A DNA stretch of 64,000 nucleotides from Bacteroidota bacterium. GTDB taxonomy: Bacteria; Bacteroidota; Bacteroidia; B-17B0; Aurantibacillaceae. Position numbers and translations under genes: made by a program. Where the stretch lies: assembly GCA_016702705.1 (NCBI GenBank), contig JADJDM010000001.1:434001-498000 (forward strand), in the 5' to 3' direction. The notes beneath the pieces are model-generated. The model did no database searches and had not been told where the DNA came from. It saw nothing but the letters and a program-made list of their open reading frames with translations. Shown here one piece after another: positions 1 to 10,509 of this stretch; position 1 is the stretch's first letter, and the number at the start of each line of letters is the position of its first letter.

Positions 1-681
1 TTTTCCAATTCTTTAAATGTTGGACTTGACACTAGTTACATTTTTAACGGTATCTCTATTTTTGATACTCTAGCTGTTACAGCACTTGATAATTCATTTA
101 ATGAACTCAATGATTATGATTCAACTATTGTAAATGATAATATGGTTTATGGACATGAAAGTTGGTATGCATTTGCAAAACCTAATTGTGTTGGTTTCTC
201 TGTGTCGTTTTCATCAAACAACGCAAGTTGCTCTAGTTGTAATGATGGAAACTTAACTGCTATAGTTAATGGCGGATTATCTCCATATGATTTTTATTGG
301 CATACAAATCCCATTCAAAATACACCAACCGCTTCTAATTTAGCTCCTGGTAAATATATGGTTACAATTAGTGATTTTAATGGTTGTGCGTATTCTGATT
401 CCATTGAGGTTGGATTTTCAACTGGTTTAAGTTATTATTCTTCCAAGTCCCGCTTTACCATTTATCCTATCCCAGCAAAAAACATTATTACAATTAAACA
501 AAATGATGAATCTCCATTGTTTGTGAAAATACACAATGCTTTAGGAAATTTAGTTTATAATGACAACTTTAAACATAAAGAAAACATAATTGACGTTTCC
601 ATGCTAAACGAAGGAATTTATATTATTGAATTAAATAATGGTAGTACAATTGAAAAACGAAAAATTATTATCCAACATTGA
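1..681 (+). CDS. T9SS-secreted protein, C-terminal part (5' end outside window)
   Basis: The reading frame is open from the first base, so the gene begins outside the window; the first internal ATG at 142 is not the start. The visible part carries a SprB-like repeat: cysteine-rich segment, 'NGGLSPYDFYW', then 'APGKYMVTISDFNGC'. It ends in a type A sorting domain of the type IX secretion system ('YPIPAKN...ITI', 'GIYIIELNNG', basic tail). Such proteins cross the outer membrane through T9SS and lose this tail on anchoring or release. A related SprB-like cargo protein lies on the other side of mutS. The overall function cannot be told from this fragment. Confidence 0.85.
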   Translation, partial: FSNSLNVGLDTSYIFNGISIFDTLAVTALDNSFNELNDYDSTIVNDNMVYGHESWYAFAKPNCVGFSVSFSSNNASCSSCNDGNLTAIVNGGLSPYDFYWHTNPIQNTPTASNLAPGKYMVTISDFNGCAYSDSIEVGFSTGLSYYSSKSRFTIYPIPAKNIITIKQNDESPLFVKIHNALGNLVYNDNFKHKENIIDVSMLNEGIYIIELNNGSTIEKRKIIIQH

Positions 682-797
682 TTTGCTCTTTGATTATCTC
701 TAATGTAAACAGGAATGCTTGGAGTAATTCGAAATTATTAATTAATATTTACACTAAAATTTTTGTGGGACAGATGCTTTAATATTTGTTCATTATT

Positions 798-1244
798 CTA
801 GATAGATACCTTCATTCTTTTCATCACAACATACTGCTCGCCATTATCACAACCACCAAGCGTGTTGGTACAATAATTTATTTTTGGCAATAAGGATGTG
901 GGGTATTTTATAATTTCTTCGAATCCAAATTTTTTAAATAAAGCGGGTATTATAGTAACAACGTGCAAAGGTTTTATTACGGCTTTTGTTTTTAATTCCT
1001 TAATTAATAATCTAGAAATTCCTTTACCTCTATATTTTGGTAAAACTCCGAGTGAACAAAGTTCTTTTGCATCATTGTATTCTTTTATTCGGCCGAAGCC
1101 TGCAAACTCTCCGTTTAATTCGGCAATAATAAATTGATGGTAATCCATTGATGTATCATCAAGTTGCATTTCTTTTATTGCAACTGACAAATTTGTAAAA
1201 TCAGATTCTTCTGCTTTTCTTATAATAGTTCCACAATCCTTCAT
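798..1244 (-). CDS. GNAT-family N-acetyltransferase
   Basis: A 148-residue protein with the single-domain GNAT layout. It has an N-terminal strand-helix ('IIRKAEESDF'), a central 'VLPKYRGKGISRLL' segment matching the acetyl-CoA pyrophosphate-binding motif (R/Q-x-x-G-x-G/A), and a C-terminal 'FKKFGFEEI' motif. The family moves an acetyl group from acetyl-CoA to an amine; the N-acetylglutamate synthase-like branch is the closest I can suggest, but the substrate is not readable from sequence. A cysteine pair near the C-terminus (CTNTLGGC) is unusual. The gene stands alone. Confidence 0.8.
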   Translation of the reverse strand: MKDCGTIIRKAEESDFTNLSVAIKEMQLDDTSMDYHQFIIAELNGEFAGFGRIKEYNDAKELCSLGVLPKYRGKGISRLLIKELKTKAVIKPLHVVTIIPALFKKFGFEEIIKYPTSLLPKINYCTNTLGGCDNGEQYVVMKRMKVSI

Positions 1245-1370
1245 TGTTATTTCTTATCAAGCCTATTGCAAAGGTAAAATGTTTTAACCTAAAAACCCAA
1301 ATCAATATTTCTTTCATTCGGTTACGATGGAAAAATTGAGAATAAAAAAATTAACCAAAATATTATTCCC

Positions 1371-2447
1371 TTACAACAAGCCCTTCCCGTAAACAAATCT
1401 CTCCGCTAAAGCTACTACCTCTTTTTCGTTTTTAGAAATAACCTTGCTTTTATTCAGTTCCCTTATTTGTGTTTTTTCGCGATAAGAAATAGAGCCATCC
1501 AACACAAAGCCAAGTAATAAAATTGTTTCATTCAGCTCCTTAAAATCTGCCTCGCCTGAAACAAGCTGCTTATTGTAATTTGTAGAAACGGCATGCTTTT
1601 CCACTGTGGTAATATTAAAATGTTCCACAATTAGTTTAGATAACAGGTAATGATTTTTATGATAATCGCGCTTACTCATAGCAACAAGCTGAAGCGTATC
1701 ATATAATAATATTTTTTCCTGGATGCTTAGTTCTCGAAATGAATCTAACTGATTTCTGAAATGATCAAGATAATTCTGTCCCATAATAATAATTCGTGCT
1801 TCGCGCAATACAGTTCTTGTTCCCCATGCGTTCCAAAATGCAAATATGGGTAGACCTAACATATCCATTACCTCACGAACTGCATAACGCCCCAGAACCC
1901 GTTGAATCAAAATTTTCACTAATAAATTACTCAATGTTGCTTTAAGGGTAAACAACAAATTCAAAAAGAAAACTCGACTTTTCTTTTGACCATAATGTGG
2001 ATCAATCCCGAGTTTTTTAATATCCTTATTCTTCTTTTCTTGTCCAATACTTAGTAAGAGATCCTTTTTATCCTTATGCTTTTTGGTTTCTTCTGTTATG
2101 AAACCAATAGAAAAAGCTATGTGGTGTGTACAATAAATGTTTAAAAGAGTTAACAGTACAATCTCTCCAAACACCAACACCATTCCATAAACAAAGGATA
2201 CTAGACCAAACTCAAATGGTTCATCCATAAACGGCAGATCAAACTTATTTACCGGAAATAAATTTGGCAACCAATATTGGGGCAAATAAAGCAAAAGTAC
2301 CATCGCTGCTCCTATCAAGGCTGCAAGAAAAATGGTGATACGTTCACGTTTTTTTACATACTTTACTTCCTCATCATTCAAAAGATAAACAGAATCATCA
2401 GCAACTGCTTTTTTAGCCGAAAGTGAATTATAAAATCGTTGATACAT
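1371..2447 (-). CDS. Conserved membrane protein, function unknown
   Basis: A 358-residue protein. There are two hydrophobic segments near the N-terminus (about residues 36-55 and 85-107) and a possible amphipathic hydrophobic stretch around 160-180; the rest is soluble, basic and largely helical. The C-terminal part ('SIQEKILLYDTLQLVAMSKRDYH') resembles helical TerB-like domains in general character only. No catalytic motif is visible. It is a single-gene unit that ends upstream of nothing recognisable. I do not recognise the family with confidence. Confidence 0.7.
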   Translation of the reverse strand: MYQRFYNSLSAKKAVADDSVYLLNDEEVKYVKKRERITIFLAALIGAAMVLLLYLPQYWLPNLFPVNKFDLPFMDEPFEFGLVSFVYGMVLVFGEIVLLTLLNIYCTHHIAFSIGFITEETKKHKDKKDLLLSIGQEKKNKDIKKLGIDPHYGQKKSRVFFLNLLFTLKATLSNLLVKILIQRVLGRYAVREVMDMLGLPIFAFWNAWGTRTVLREARIIIMGQNYLDHFRNQLDSFRELSIQEKILLYDTLQLVAMSKRDYHKNHYLLSKLIVEHFNITTVEKHAVSTNYNKQLVSGEADFKELNETILLLGFVLDGSISYREKTQIRELNKSKVISKNEKEVVALAERFVYGKGLL

Positions 2448-2541
2448 ATTTACCCGCTTATTTTAATTACAAATTTAAAAAAGTAAAGACTAAAATTGCT
2501 TAAAGAAAAAGATAGAACGATATAAGGAATAATTATAAAAT

Positions 2542-2571
2542 AAAAAGCCCAACTAATTAGTTGGGCTTTTT
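2542..2571. terminator. Bidirectional intrinsic terminator
   Basis: A perfect 30-bp palindrome with a GC-rich core (GCCCAAC/GTTGGGC) flanked by A and T runs on both sides. It can end transcription in either direction. It lies downstream of the grpE-dnaJ-folB genes on the minus strand. Confidence 0.85.
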
Positions 2572-2665
2572 TGAGGTCCCGACCAGACCCCATTTTACAG
2601 CAAAATCAATGCTTCCAGACTTAGTGATTTTTGCCTTTGTATATTGTTGTAATTCAAGCATTTAG

Positions 2666-2893
2666 TTAGGTTAAATTAATTTTAGTAAATTTTAATAAAG
2701 ACTTTTTTGTCACCCAGATATTGTAAACATCCACGTAATCAATGGTTTTAGATAAATCGTCTAGCAATGCTTGCTTCCGAAAAATCGGTTTTCATATGCA
2801 CATCTACCAAATAGTTTCCGCCTATTTTCCTTCTTCCCTCAAACAACCATGGTAGGCATAAACCTGTATTCCTTCTACTGATATTGTATGCAT
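2666..2893 (-). pseudogene. folB: Dihydroneopterin aldolase (FolB), frameshifted and truncated
   Basis: Translating the minus strand from the ATG at 2893 gives 'MHTISVEGIQVYAYHGC' and, after restoring one A in an A-run near 2824, 'NYLVDVHMKTDFSEAS'. A second shift near 2760 gives 'DDLSKTIDYVDVYNI'. These align in order with the FolB family (VxGMxxYGYHG, VDVxLxTD, DTVxYxxV), which converts dihydroneopterin to 6-hydroxymethyl-dihydropterin in folate synthesis. Homology stops after about 62 residues of a normal ~120, and I find no C-terminal half. The ATG lies 10 bp after the dnaJ stop, so it sits at the end of a grpE-dnaJ-folB unit. The shifts may be read errors; the missing half is harder to explain that way. 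Confidence 0.7.
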
Positions 2894-2902
2894 ATTCATT
2901 TA

Positions 2903-4051
2903 TTAATCAAAGTACTCTTTCATTCTTTCAAAAAAACCCTTTGTCTTTATGATTTGGATTAGGTTGGAAATTTTTCGAGTTTCTAAATTGCTCCAATGTT
3001 TTTTTTCTCGTCGCTGCTTAATGATGTTGGCGTCCACACATTTATGTTTACCAATAAATCTCCTCTTCCATAAGAGTTAATTTCTGGAACTCCTTTGCCT
3101 TTTAAACGCAATACTTTTCCGCTTTGTGTTCCAGGCTCTATTTTAATTTTTGCTTTACCTTCAACTAAAGGAACCTCAACGCTTGTGCCTAAAGCTGCGT
3201 CCGCAAAGTTTACATAACAATCATAAAACAAGTTTACACCATCGCGTTTTAACTCCGCGTGTTCTTCTTCTTCTACAACAATTAATAAATCTCCGTTAAC
3301 TCCACCACGCACTGCTGCGTTTCCTTTGCCCGACATAGATAACTGCATTCCATCAGCTACACCCGCAGGCATATTAATAGTAATGGTTTCTTCGCCACGT
3401 ACCACGCCATCTCCATGACATGTATTACACTTATCTTTAATTATTTTTCCTTCACCACTACAAGACGAACAAGTACTTTGTGTTTGCATTGCACCCAAAA
3501 TGGTTTGAGTAACGCGCGATACAACTCCATGTCCGTTACACACTTTACATGATTCGTAAGCTGTGCCCTTTGCACCCGAACCACTGCAAGTGTTGCAGGC
3601 AACCATTTTATTTACCTTAATTTTTTTCTCAGCTCCATTTGCAATGTCTTGTAAATTTAATTTTACTTTTATGCGAAGATTTGTTCCACGATTAACTCGT
3701 CTTCCTCCGCCTCCACTGCTTCTTCCTCTTCCGCCAAAAAATGAATCTCCAAAAATATCTCCAAATTGCGAGAAGATATCATCCATGTTCATTCCGCCAC
3801 CTTGGAAACCACCACCACTAGCTGCTCCACCAACACCTGCGTGACCATATTGGTCATAACGCTGACGTTTATTTGCATCACTTAATACTTCATAAGCTTC
3901 TGCCGCTTCCTTAAATTTATCTTCAGCAGATTTATCATCTGGATTTTTATCAGGATGAAATTTAATAGCTTGCTTACGATAAGCTTTTTTAATCTCATCG
4001 TCGCTAGCGTTTTTGCTTATTCCTAATATTTCGTAAAAATCTCTTTGCCAT
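2903..4051 (-). CDS. dnaJ: Chaperone protein DnaJ (two apparent frameshifts)
   Basis: Hsp40 co-chaperone that stimulates DnaK ATPase. The N-terminal J domain reads 'MAKR..FYEILGISKNAS' and 'YRKQAIKFHPDKNPDD' with the HPD tripeptide. A Gly-rich linker follows, then four zinc-finger repeats (CNTCSGSG, CKVCNGHG, CSSCSGEG, CNTCHGDG) and the C-terminal substrate-binding domain. Two indels break it: one right after the start (an AG repeat near 4040) and one extra A in an 8-A run near 2993. Correcting the second gives the expected tail ending at the TAA at 2903-2905. About 382 residues, normal for DnaJ. It is downstream of grpE, the usual heat-shock pairing. Confidence 0.93.
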
Positions 4052-4134
4052 TATACAAATGTTGAATTATTGAATTGTTGAGTTAATGATTTATTGAATT
4101 TTCAAATCTCCAAATCAACTCATTTTCAAATTTT

Positions 4135-4758
4135 TTATGCTCCAATAACTACTTTAGCGAAACGAATTACTTTACCGTTAAGTGAATATCCCTTTTCAAC
4201 TTCGTCAATTACTTTGCCTTTCATATCTTCTGTTGGAGACGGGATGCTTGTAATTGCTTCCATGATGTCTGCATCAAAACTTTTCCCGCTGCTTCCATCT
4301 CTTCTAAACCCTTATGCTTTAAAGTGCTTTTGAATTTGTTATAAATCAAATGAACGCCTTCAGAAACTGCTGCAATATCAGTTGCGTTTTCAGAAGCTTT
4401 CATTGCTCTTTCAAAATCATCAATTACAGGAAGAACTGCTTTAAAAACATCTTCTCCACCTGATTTTATTAGATCAGCTTTTTTCCTTAATACTGCGCTT
4501 TCTGAAATTATCGAATTCTGAGTATAAACGCAGGTATTTATCGTTTGCTTTTGGCAATTTTGCCTCCAATTCAGCTATTTTGCTTGCGTTTACCTCAACA
4601 ATGTCATTATTTCCGTTGGCAGATGCTTCTTCTGTCGTATTTTCAGTTGAATTCTCTTGCTGATTCTGGTTCTGCTCATTATTGTCGTGCGCGTTTTCGC
4701 TCAACACCTCGTCTTTATTGGTATTCATGCCTCTTAACTTATTAAATATGTTTTTCAC
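4135..4758 (-). CDS. grpE: Nucleotide exchange factor GrpE (two apparent frameshifts)
   Basis: GrpE releases ADP from DnaK. The N-terminus is a long, low-complexity acidic/Gln-Asn region. The core follows: 'LYSEFDNFRKRS', 'ADLIKSGGEDVFKAVLPVID', 'DFERAMKASE', 'GVHLIYNKF', and the C-terminal 'FDADIMEAITSIPS' and 'GKVIDEVEKGYSLNGKVIR'. One extra A near 4480 and one missing A near 4283 split the frame; restoring both gives about 207 residues, typical for the family. Start ATG at 4758; stop TAA at 4135-4137. dnaJ follows about 80 bp downstream, so the two are probably co-transcribed. Confidence 0.92.
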
Positions 4759-4852
4759 TTTAAGCCCTTATTTCGGGTTATCCCCTTGAATTCAAATATA
4801 TTGCCAACAAAGATAAGAGGAAAAATTGTCATGCAATTATTAATTTAAACCC

Positions 4853-4860
4853 TATTTTTG
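4853..4860 (+). promoter_or_regulatory. Bacteroidota -7 promoter box
   Basis: TATTTTTG matches TAnnTTTG and lies 4 bases before the start codon of the WbqC-like gene, predicting an almost leaderless mRNA. The divergent grpE promoter shares this intergenic region; TATCTTTG and TATATTTG occur on the minus strand near 4815 and 4800. Confidence 0.6.
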
Positions 4861-4864
4861 GCGC

Positions 4865-5443
4865 ATGAAATTGCTTTCCACAGCTTATTTTCCTGATATA
4901 GCTTACTTTTCCGTTTTAATGAAAGAGGAGGCTGTTTTAATGGAGAAGCATGAGCATTTTGTAAAACAAACCCATCGCAATAGATGTGTTATTGCAACTA
5001 CACAAGGTCCATTGCATTTAAGCATTCCGCTCATTAATGAAGGGAACAAAACAAGTGTTGCAAACAAAAAAATAGCTTATACCGAAAACTGGCAAGCAAA
5101 GCATTGGCGGGCAATTGAGAGTAGCTACAATAAATCAGCTTATTTCGAATATTTTGAAGAAGACTTGAAAACTATTCTTTTAAAAAAACACGAATTTTTA
5201 TTTGATTTAAATCTAGAATTGATTCAACACCTACTTTATATTTTGCGATTGAAACGAGAAATTCTTTTTACAACTGAATACCAAGCATCGGGTGATTTTG
5301 TGGATTTACGTGATACAGATGCTTTCGAAAAAATTGATTTTCCTCCTTACTACCAAGTGTTTAAAGATAAAACAGGATTCCTTCCCAACATGAGTATTCT
5401 CGACCTTGTTTTTAATGAAGGCTTAAGAGCAAAGATTATTTAA
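4865..5443 (+). CDS. WbqC-like family protein
   Basis: A 192-residue protein matching the WbqC-like family along its length: N-terminal 'STAYFPDIAYFSVLM', 'HFVKQTHRNRCVIAT', 'LHLSIPLINEG', 'NWQAKHWRAIESSY', 'KSAYFEYFEEDL', and C-terminal 'GFLPNMSILDLVFNEG'. Members occur in polysaccharide or lipopolysaccharide gene clusters of other bacteria and widely in Bacteroidota; their reaction is not established. No signal peptide, so cytoplasmic. It is divergent from grpE and has its own -7 box. Confidence 0.85.
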   Translation: MKLLSTAYFPDIAYFSVLMKEEAVLMEKHEHFVKQTHRNRCVIATTQGPLHLSIPLINEGNKTSVANKKIAYTENWQAKHWRAIESSYNKSAYFEYFEEDLKTILLKKHEFLFDLNLELIQHLLYILRLKREILFTTEYQASGDFVDLRDTDAFEKIDFPPYYQVFKDKTGFLPNMSILDLVFNEGLRAKII

Positions 5444-5463
5444 TAGCTCTAGGCGATAGTTTT

Positions 5464-5556
5464 TTACCACTAAGACACTAAGCACACAAAGTTTCACTAA
5501 GAAATTTCGTTTAACGTGATGCGTCTTGTCTCTTGGTTCCTGCTGTCTTGATTCTA
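5464..5556. repeat. Composite intergenic repeat, copy 1
   Basis: Module A (ACCACTAAGACACTAAGCAC...) is followed by module B, a series of TCTTG/TCCTG heptads separated by short spacers. The same two modules recur near 9142 and 10570. This copy fills the gap between the WbqC-like gene and mutS. Confidence 0.65.
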
Positions 5557-5630
5557 TTTAAATTCCTGTTAAAAACTATGTAAATCTTAATGCCTGTTTT
5601 TGCCCAAAGCCTTTGTACTTTTTACTCTCT

Positions 5631-8263
5631 ATGGCAGCGAGTACAAAAGATAAGGCAGACAAGGAAACACCTTTGATGAAGCAATTCAACGAAATTAAAT
5701 CCAAATATCCGGATGCGATTTTGTTATTTAGAGTGGGTGATTTTTATGAGACTTTTGGAGAAGATGCTGTTAAAACAGCTTCTATTGTTGGTATTGTTTT
5801 AACGCGCCGTGCAAATGGTTCGGGTTCTTACATTGAGCTTGCTGGTTTTCCTCATCACTCCTTAGATTCTTACTTGCCCCGCTTAGTTCGGGCAGGTTAT
5901 CGCGTAGTGTGTGATCAATTGGAAGACCCTAAGATGACTAAAACCATTGTAAAACGTGGTGTTACCGAGTTGGTTACTCCAGGTTTATCTTACAACGATA
6001 AAGTTTTAGAAAATCGTTCGAACAACTTTTTAGCTTCTGTACATTTTGTAAAAGAGAATGCAGGCGTTTCTTTTTTAGATATATCAACGGGTGAATTCCT
6101 TGTGGCAGAAGGCTCTTTCAGCTATGTAGAAAAACTGATTCAAAATTTTAAACCAAATGAAGTTATCTTTCAAAAATCGAATCGTGCGCAATTGAATGAA
6201 TTGTTGGGCGAACGATTTTATACTTTTGGTTTAGATGATTGGGCTTTTACTTATGATTATGGTTACGAATCCTTAAACAAACATTTTAATACTAAAACCC
6301 TGAAAGGCTTTGGCATAGAGGAAATGAACGATGCCATCGCTTCTTGTGGTGCTATTTTATATTACTTAAACGAAACCAAACACGATAAAATAAAACACAT
6401 TACTTCTATCTCTCGTATTGAAGAAGAGCGTTATGTGTGGTTGGATAGATTTACAATTCGTAATTTAGAATTGTTTAACTCCAATCATGAAAATGGAAAA
6501 TGTTTGGTAGATGTCATTGACCACACCGTTTCTCCAATGGGTGCGCGTTTATTAAAACGTTGGTTGGCATTGCCTTTAAAAGACATTGATCAAATAAATG
6601 AACGTTTACAAATTGTAGAATATTTCTCTTACGACCATGAATTAAGTGATGCACTAAGTGCAAAGTTTGGTTTAATTGGCGACTTAGAACGCTTGATATC
6701 AAAGGCAGCAGCGGGTAGAGTAAATCCTAGAGAGTTAGTGCAGTTAAAACGCGCATTGTATTTAATTGAAGAAGTAAAAGAGGCTGCATCAAAATCAGAG
6801 AATCCTCAATTAGTTAATGTTGCAAATAAATTAAACACTTGCATTCCTTTACGTGAGCGTTTAGAAAAGAAATTAAAGAAGATGCTCCTGTTGTTGTTTC
6901 GAAAGGAAATGTAATTGGCGATGGAGTGAATGCTGATTTAGATGAGTTAAGAGCAATCTCTGGTTCGGGAAAAAATTATTTGTTACAAGTGCAAATGCGC
7001 GAGAGCAGGCGTACTGGTATTCCTTCCTTGAAAGTGGCTTTTAACAATGTGTTTGGCTATTATTTAGAAGTAACCAATTCGCATAAGGATAAAGTGCCTA
7101 ACGATTGGATTCGTAAGCAAACGCTTACCAATGCCGAGCGTTACATAACTCCCGAATTAAAAACCTACGAAGAAAAAATATTAGGAGCAGAAGAAAAAAT
7201 ATCGGCCATTGGAAATGCGCTTGTATGAAGAGTTAGTGCGCGATATGGCAGATTATATTTTGCCTATTCAACAAAACGCTTCATTGATAGCACGTTTAGA
7301 TTGTTTGCTTTCATTTACTTCATTAGCTAAAAATAATAATTATGTGAAGCCTGTTTTAAATGATGGTTTTGCAATTGATATAAAAGAAGGAAGACATCCT
7401 GTAATTGAAAAACAATTAAAGATTGGTGAAGATTACGTTTCTAACTCTGTGTATTTAGATAATGATACGCAGCAATTAATAATGATTACTGGCCCTAACA
7501 TGTCGGGAAAATCAGCCTTGTTACGCCAAACCGCTTTAATCGTTTTACTTGCACAAATGGGTTGTTATGTGCCCGCACAAAGCGCTGAGATTGGAATCAT
7601 AGATAAAATATTTACACGTGTTGGTGCAAGCGATAATATTTCTTCGGGCGAATCAACCTTTATGGTGGAGATGAACGAAACTGCAAGTATCGTAAATAAT
7701 TTAAGCAATCGTAGTTTAGTTTTATTAGATGAGATTGGAAGAGGCACTTCTACCTACGATGGTATTTCTATAGCTTGGGCCATTGCAGAGTTTATACATG
7801 AGCATCCAAAATTTAAAGCGAAAACATTATTTGCTACACATTATCACGAATTAAATGAAATGTGTAATTATTTTGCACGCATTAAAAAATTATAATGTAA
7901 GTGTAAAAGAGTAAACAATAAAATTATTTTCTTGCGTAAACTAGCTGAAGGCGGCAGTGAGCATAGCTTTGGTATACACGTTGCAAAACTAGCGGGTATG
8001 CCTAAACAAGTGATTGACCGTGCAAATGATATATTAAAAAATTAGAAAAAGACCACGAATCCGAATTGGCAGAAGGAAATAAACCCTCCATTAAGATAAA
8101 ACAAGATAATAAGGATGATTTACAATTAAGTTTCTTCCAATTAGACGATCCTGTTTTAAAACAAATACGCGAAGAAATTTTAGGAACGGAAATTAATACA
8201 CTTACTCCGGTTGAAGCCTTGATGAAGCTCAATGAAATTAAGAAAATGATTACGGGGAAGTAG
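5631..8263 (+). CDS. mutS: DNA mismatch repair protein MutS (several apparent frameshifts)
   Basis: MutS recognises mispairs and starts repair with MutL. The N-terminal mismatch-binding motif is intact (FRVGDFYETFGEDA, with the Phe-x-Glu wedge). The core and clamp domains follow, then the ATPase: Walker A GPNMSGKS, 'TRVGASDNISSGESTFM', Walker B LLDEIGRGTSTYDG and 'LFATHYHELNEM'. The C-terminal tail 'LAEGGSEHSFGIHVAKLAGM' is also present. Indels near 6875, 7210, 7890, 7911 and 8046, mostly in A-runs, divide it into pieces. Repaired length about 878 residues, normal. I prefer the ATG at 5631 to the upstream TTG at 5613 because family members begin close to the 'PLMKQF' segment. Confidence 0.93.
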
Positions 8264-8318
8264 ATAATGATGCATTAAAAATTTATTTTGTATATTAGAT
8301 TGTATAATTTCTTTTTAA

Positions 8319-9127
8319 ATGAAATACATTTTACTCTTTTCCTTCTTGTTCGTTTTCAGTTTTTCCCACTCACAAACTCCTCCTTTATTTAAGGTTAAAG
8401 TTGAGGCGTATGGAGGAGATGGCAATTGTAATGGATTTATTCGCTTAAGTGGTTGTGGTAATTATACTTATTATACATCAGGTGGCCAAAATATAAACTC
8501 AAATTCTACTTTCATTAGTCCATTGTGTTCTGGCTCATATACCGTAGTGGTTAGTGATGCTAATTTGAATTATGTAGATTTTGGTTTTACTATTTGGTCA
8601 AATTTTACCAGTATTTATGGTGCGAATCAAAATCTAGAATTATTCTCAACTAGTGGGAATTATTACCCCGCAGCAAATGTGCCTCCAAATTGTAACGATT
8701 CTATAAGTCTAAATATAAATGATGGTTATCCTCCTTATAGCATTTCTTGGTCTGATTCTCTTTTTCACCCACTTTTGAATGAATCCGATTCTGTTCTACA
8801 AAACATTTGTTCTCCCAATTATCTTTTCTCCATTTCTGATGCTGGTTTTTGTACTAATAGTGTTGGAAATAATTATGTAAAATTGATAGATAATAAATCT
8901 GCTCTCGAAATTTTTCCAAATCCTAGTAATGGTAACATTTCAATTAAAAGTTCAAAGTCAATAAGTACAATTGAAATTAAATCAATCGCAGGGCAAATTG
9001 TTTATGAAGAAAATAGTTTGAACCTTGTCGAAAAAACTTTTCTCTAAATTTAGCAAAAGGAATTTATTTTGTTGTTTCAACGAACTCAAATGGTTTGTGT
9101 TACTTTGAAAAGTTAGTGATTAATTAA
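8319..9127 (+). CDS. T9SS-secreted protein with SprB-like repeats (one apparent frameshift)
   Basis: The signal peptide (MKYILLFSFLFVFSFSHSQ) is followed by Cys-rich SprB-like segments ('CGNYTYYTSGG', 'CSGSYTVVVSDANLNY', 'NDGYPPYSISWSDSLF'). A type A T9SS sorting domain follows ('EIFPNPSNGNISIKSS', 'IAGQIVYEEN'). The frame ends early at 9047; restoring one T near 9041 gives the normal tail 'SLNLAKGIYFVVS...CYFEKLVIN' with a stop at 9125-9127. About 270 residues, cell-surface or secreted. It resembles the cargo fragment at the window's left end. The role is unknown. Confidence 0.8.
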
Positions 9128-9141
9128 TTGCTTACAGTTAT

Positions 9142-9249
9142 TACCACAAAGCACACAAAGGTTTTAACACAGAGGGCACAAAGTTGTCCGAGTTACACAG
9201 AGTATTGTAGGATAAGTCCTGACTCTTGATTCCTGCAGTCTTGGTTCTT
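9142..9249. repeat. Composite intergenic repeat, copy 2
   Basis: Module A (ACCACAAAGCACACAAAGG..., ending GAGTTACACAGAG), then the linker GTAGGATAAGTCCTGACTCT, then module B (TGATTCCTGCAGTCTTGG). This is the uninterrupted form of copy 3 at 10577-10690. Confidence 0.7.
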
Positions 9250-9252
9250 TTA

Positions 9253-10414
9253 TTACCTACACAACATAACCAAGGAGCCCTTTTGAGAATAACTGGTGAC
9301 TTCAAATAGTAAAGAAACTTTTTGGTATTTATCGTTACTTAACCAAACTTTTGTGCCTTTCTTTTTAAACTGATGTCCTGTTGAAGAATTACCATTTAAT
9401 GATGTATTCAATGTGCTTCCTCCCTCTTCAATTAAATAATAAACGAGTGCACTACAACTGTTTTTCACATCAAATGAAATTCCTTCCATTCCTTTTTGGA
9501 AATCTTCTTCTTTTATTTGCTCTGCTGTTTTTGGTGGACAAAACTCAATCACTTTATTATTTGAACCTGCAGCAACAGTGTGTATTAATTCATTACCCAA
9601 ATATATTTTATTTCCTGGGCGACAAATAATGTAATTTGATTGATCTCCGCCGTTAAGAGTAAAACTTGTTCCAGTGTATGAATCGCCTGTTTCATAATAA
9701 ATCGTTCCAGGGTTTTGACATTTATTTTTAACCGCAACTTTTACAATGTCTTTTGAACTTTGAAATACTTTAACTGCGGCGGCGCGTTTTGCTTCTTCTT
9801 CTTTTCTTTTTTTCTCTGCCTCTGCTGCCTTTTTTGCATCTTCTTCCGCTTTGATTTTATCTAATCGAGCTTGCTCTTCTTTTAATTGTTGGAAATTGCC
9901 AATACCTTTTGATAAATCGACTTCTGCCTTTCCATTAATCCCGTTTTCCTCTCAATATAAAATGTCATTGGATAAACTCCAGGTGAAAACTGTCCGAAAA
10001 ACACTGCTAATTCTCTATGCGTTTCATTCTCTAAAGAAGGCTTTGCTGGAATGATTTCAAAACAATACGATTTTTTTTCACCATCTTCTGACTTCAACTC
10101 GATTTTGAAACTCGTTTGTTTTCCGTCCTTTGATTTAATATAAAGCCAAGTAGATAAAACACCTCCGCTTTGAGAAAACGCAGTATGATTATTTATTTTC
10201 TTATTTAGATAAATTGTTCCGTAAACAGATTGATCGAGAGCGAAACTTTTAAGCTCGATACTTCTTTTTTCTTTTCAAGTGTATTTACATCTTTTGTAAA
10301 TAATATATCTCCCGAATTAATAAGCTTACCTGCTGCTGCAACTAAAATTTGTGATTGTGTTTTTGTAGTAATAAAACCTATTAAAACAATAAATAATAAA
10401 ATTCTCTTTTTCAT
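9253..10414 (-). CDS. Secreted protein with coiled coil and duplicated C-terminal domain (frameshifted)
   Basis: Three open segments join into one gene of about 387 residues. A signal peptide (MKKRILLFIVLIGFITTKTQS) and an N-terminal domain with 'GVYPMTFYIERKTG' come first. A Lys/Glu/Ala-rich coiled coil follows ('EEDAKKAAEAEKKRKEEEAK'). Two related C-terminal units end it: one starts 'VKNKCQNPGTIYYETG' and runs to 'KVIEFCP'; the other starts 'VKNSCSALVYYLIEEGG' and ends 'GSLVMLCR'. Both units begin and end with a cysteine, which suggests an internal duplication with one disulfide each. Breaks lie near 9890 and 10205. Exported to the periplasm or surface; I do not recognise the family. Confidence 0.65.
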
Positions 10415-10509
10415 GTTCCTAGTTATAGTTTGTTTTGTGTTTTATTTAACATCATCTTTTCGTTTAGTCAGTAAATAATATTCAAAGGTGATTTACTCTC
10501 TTGAAATTT

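Noticed and set aside
2574..2592. Sequence GAGGTCCCGACCAGACCCC resembling the 3' end of a tRNA gene on the minus strand
   Set aside because: No D arm or anticodon arm can be found beside it; at most a decayed fragment, and too short to call.
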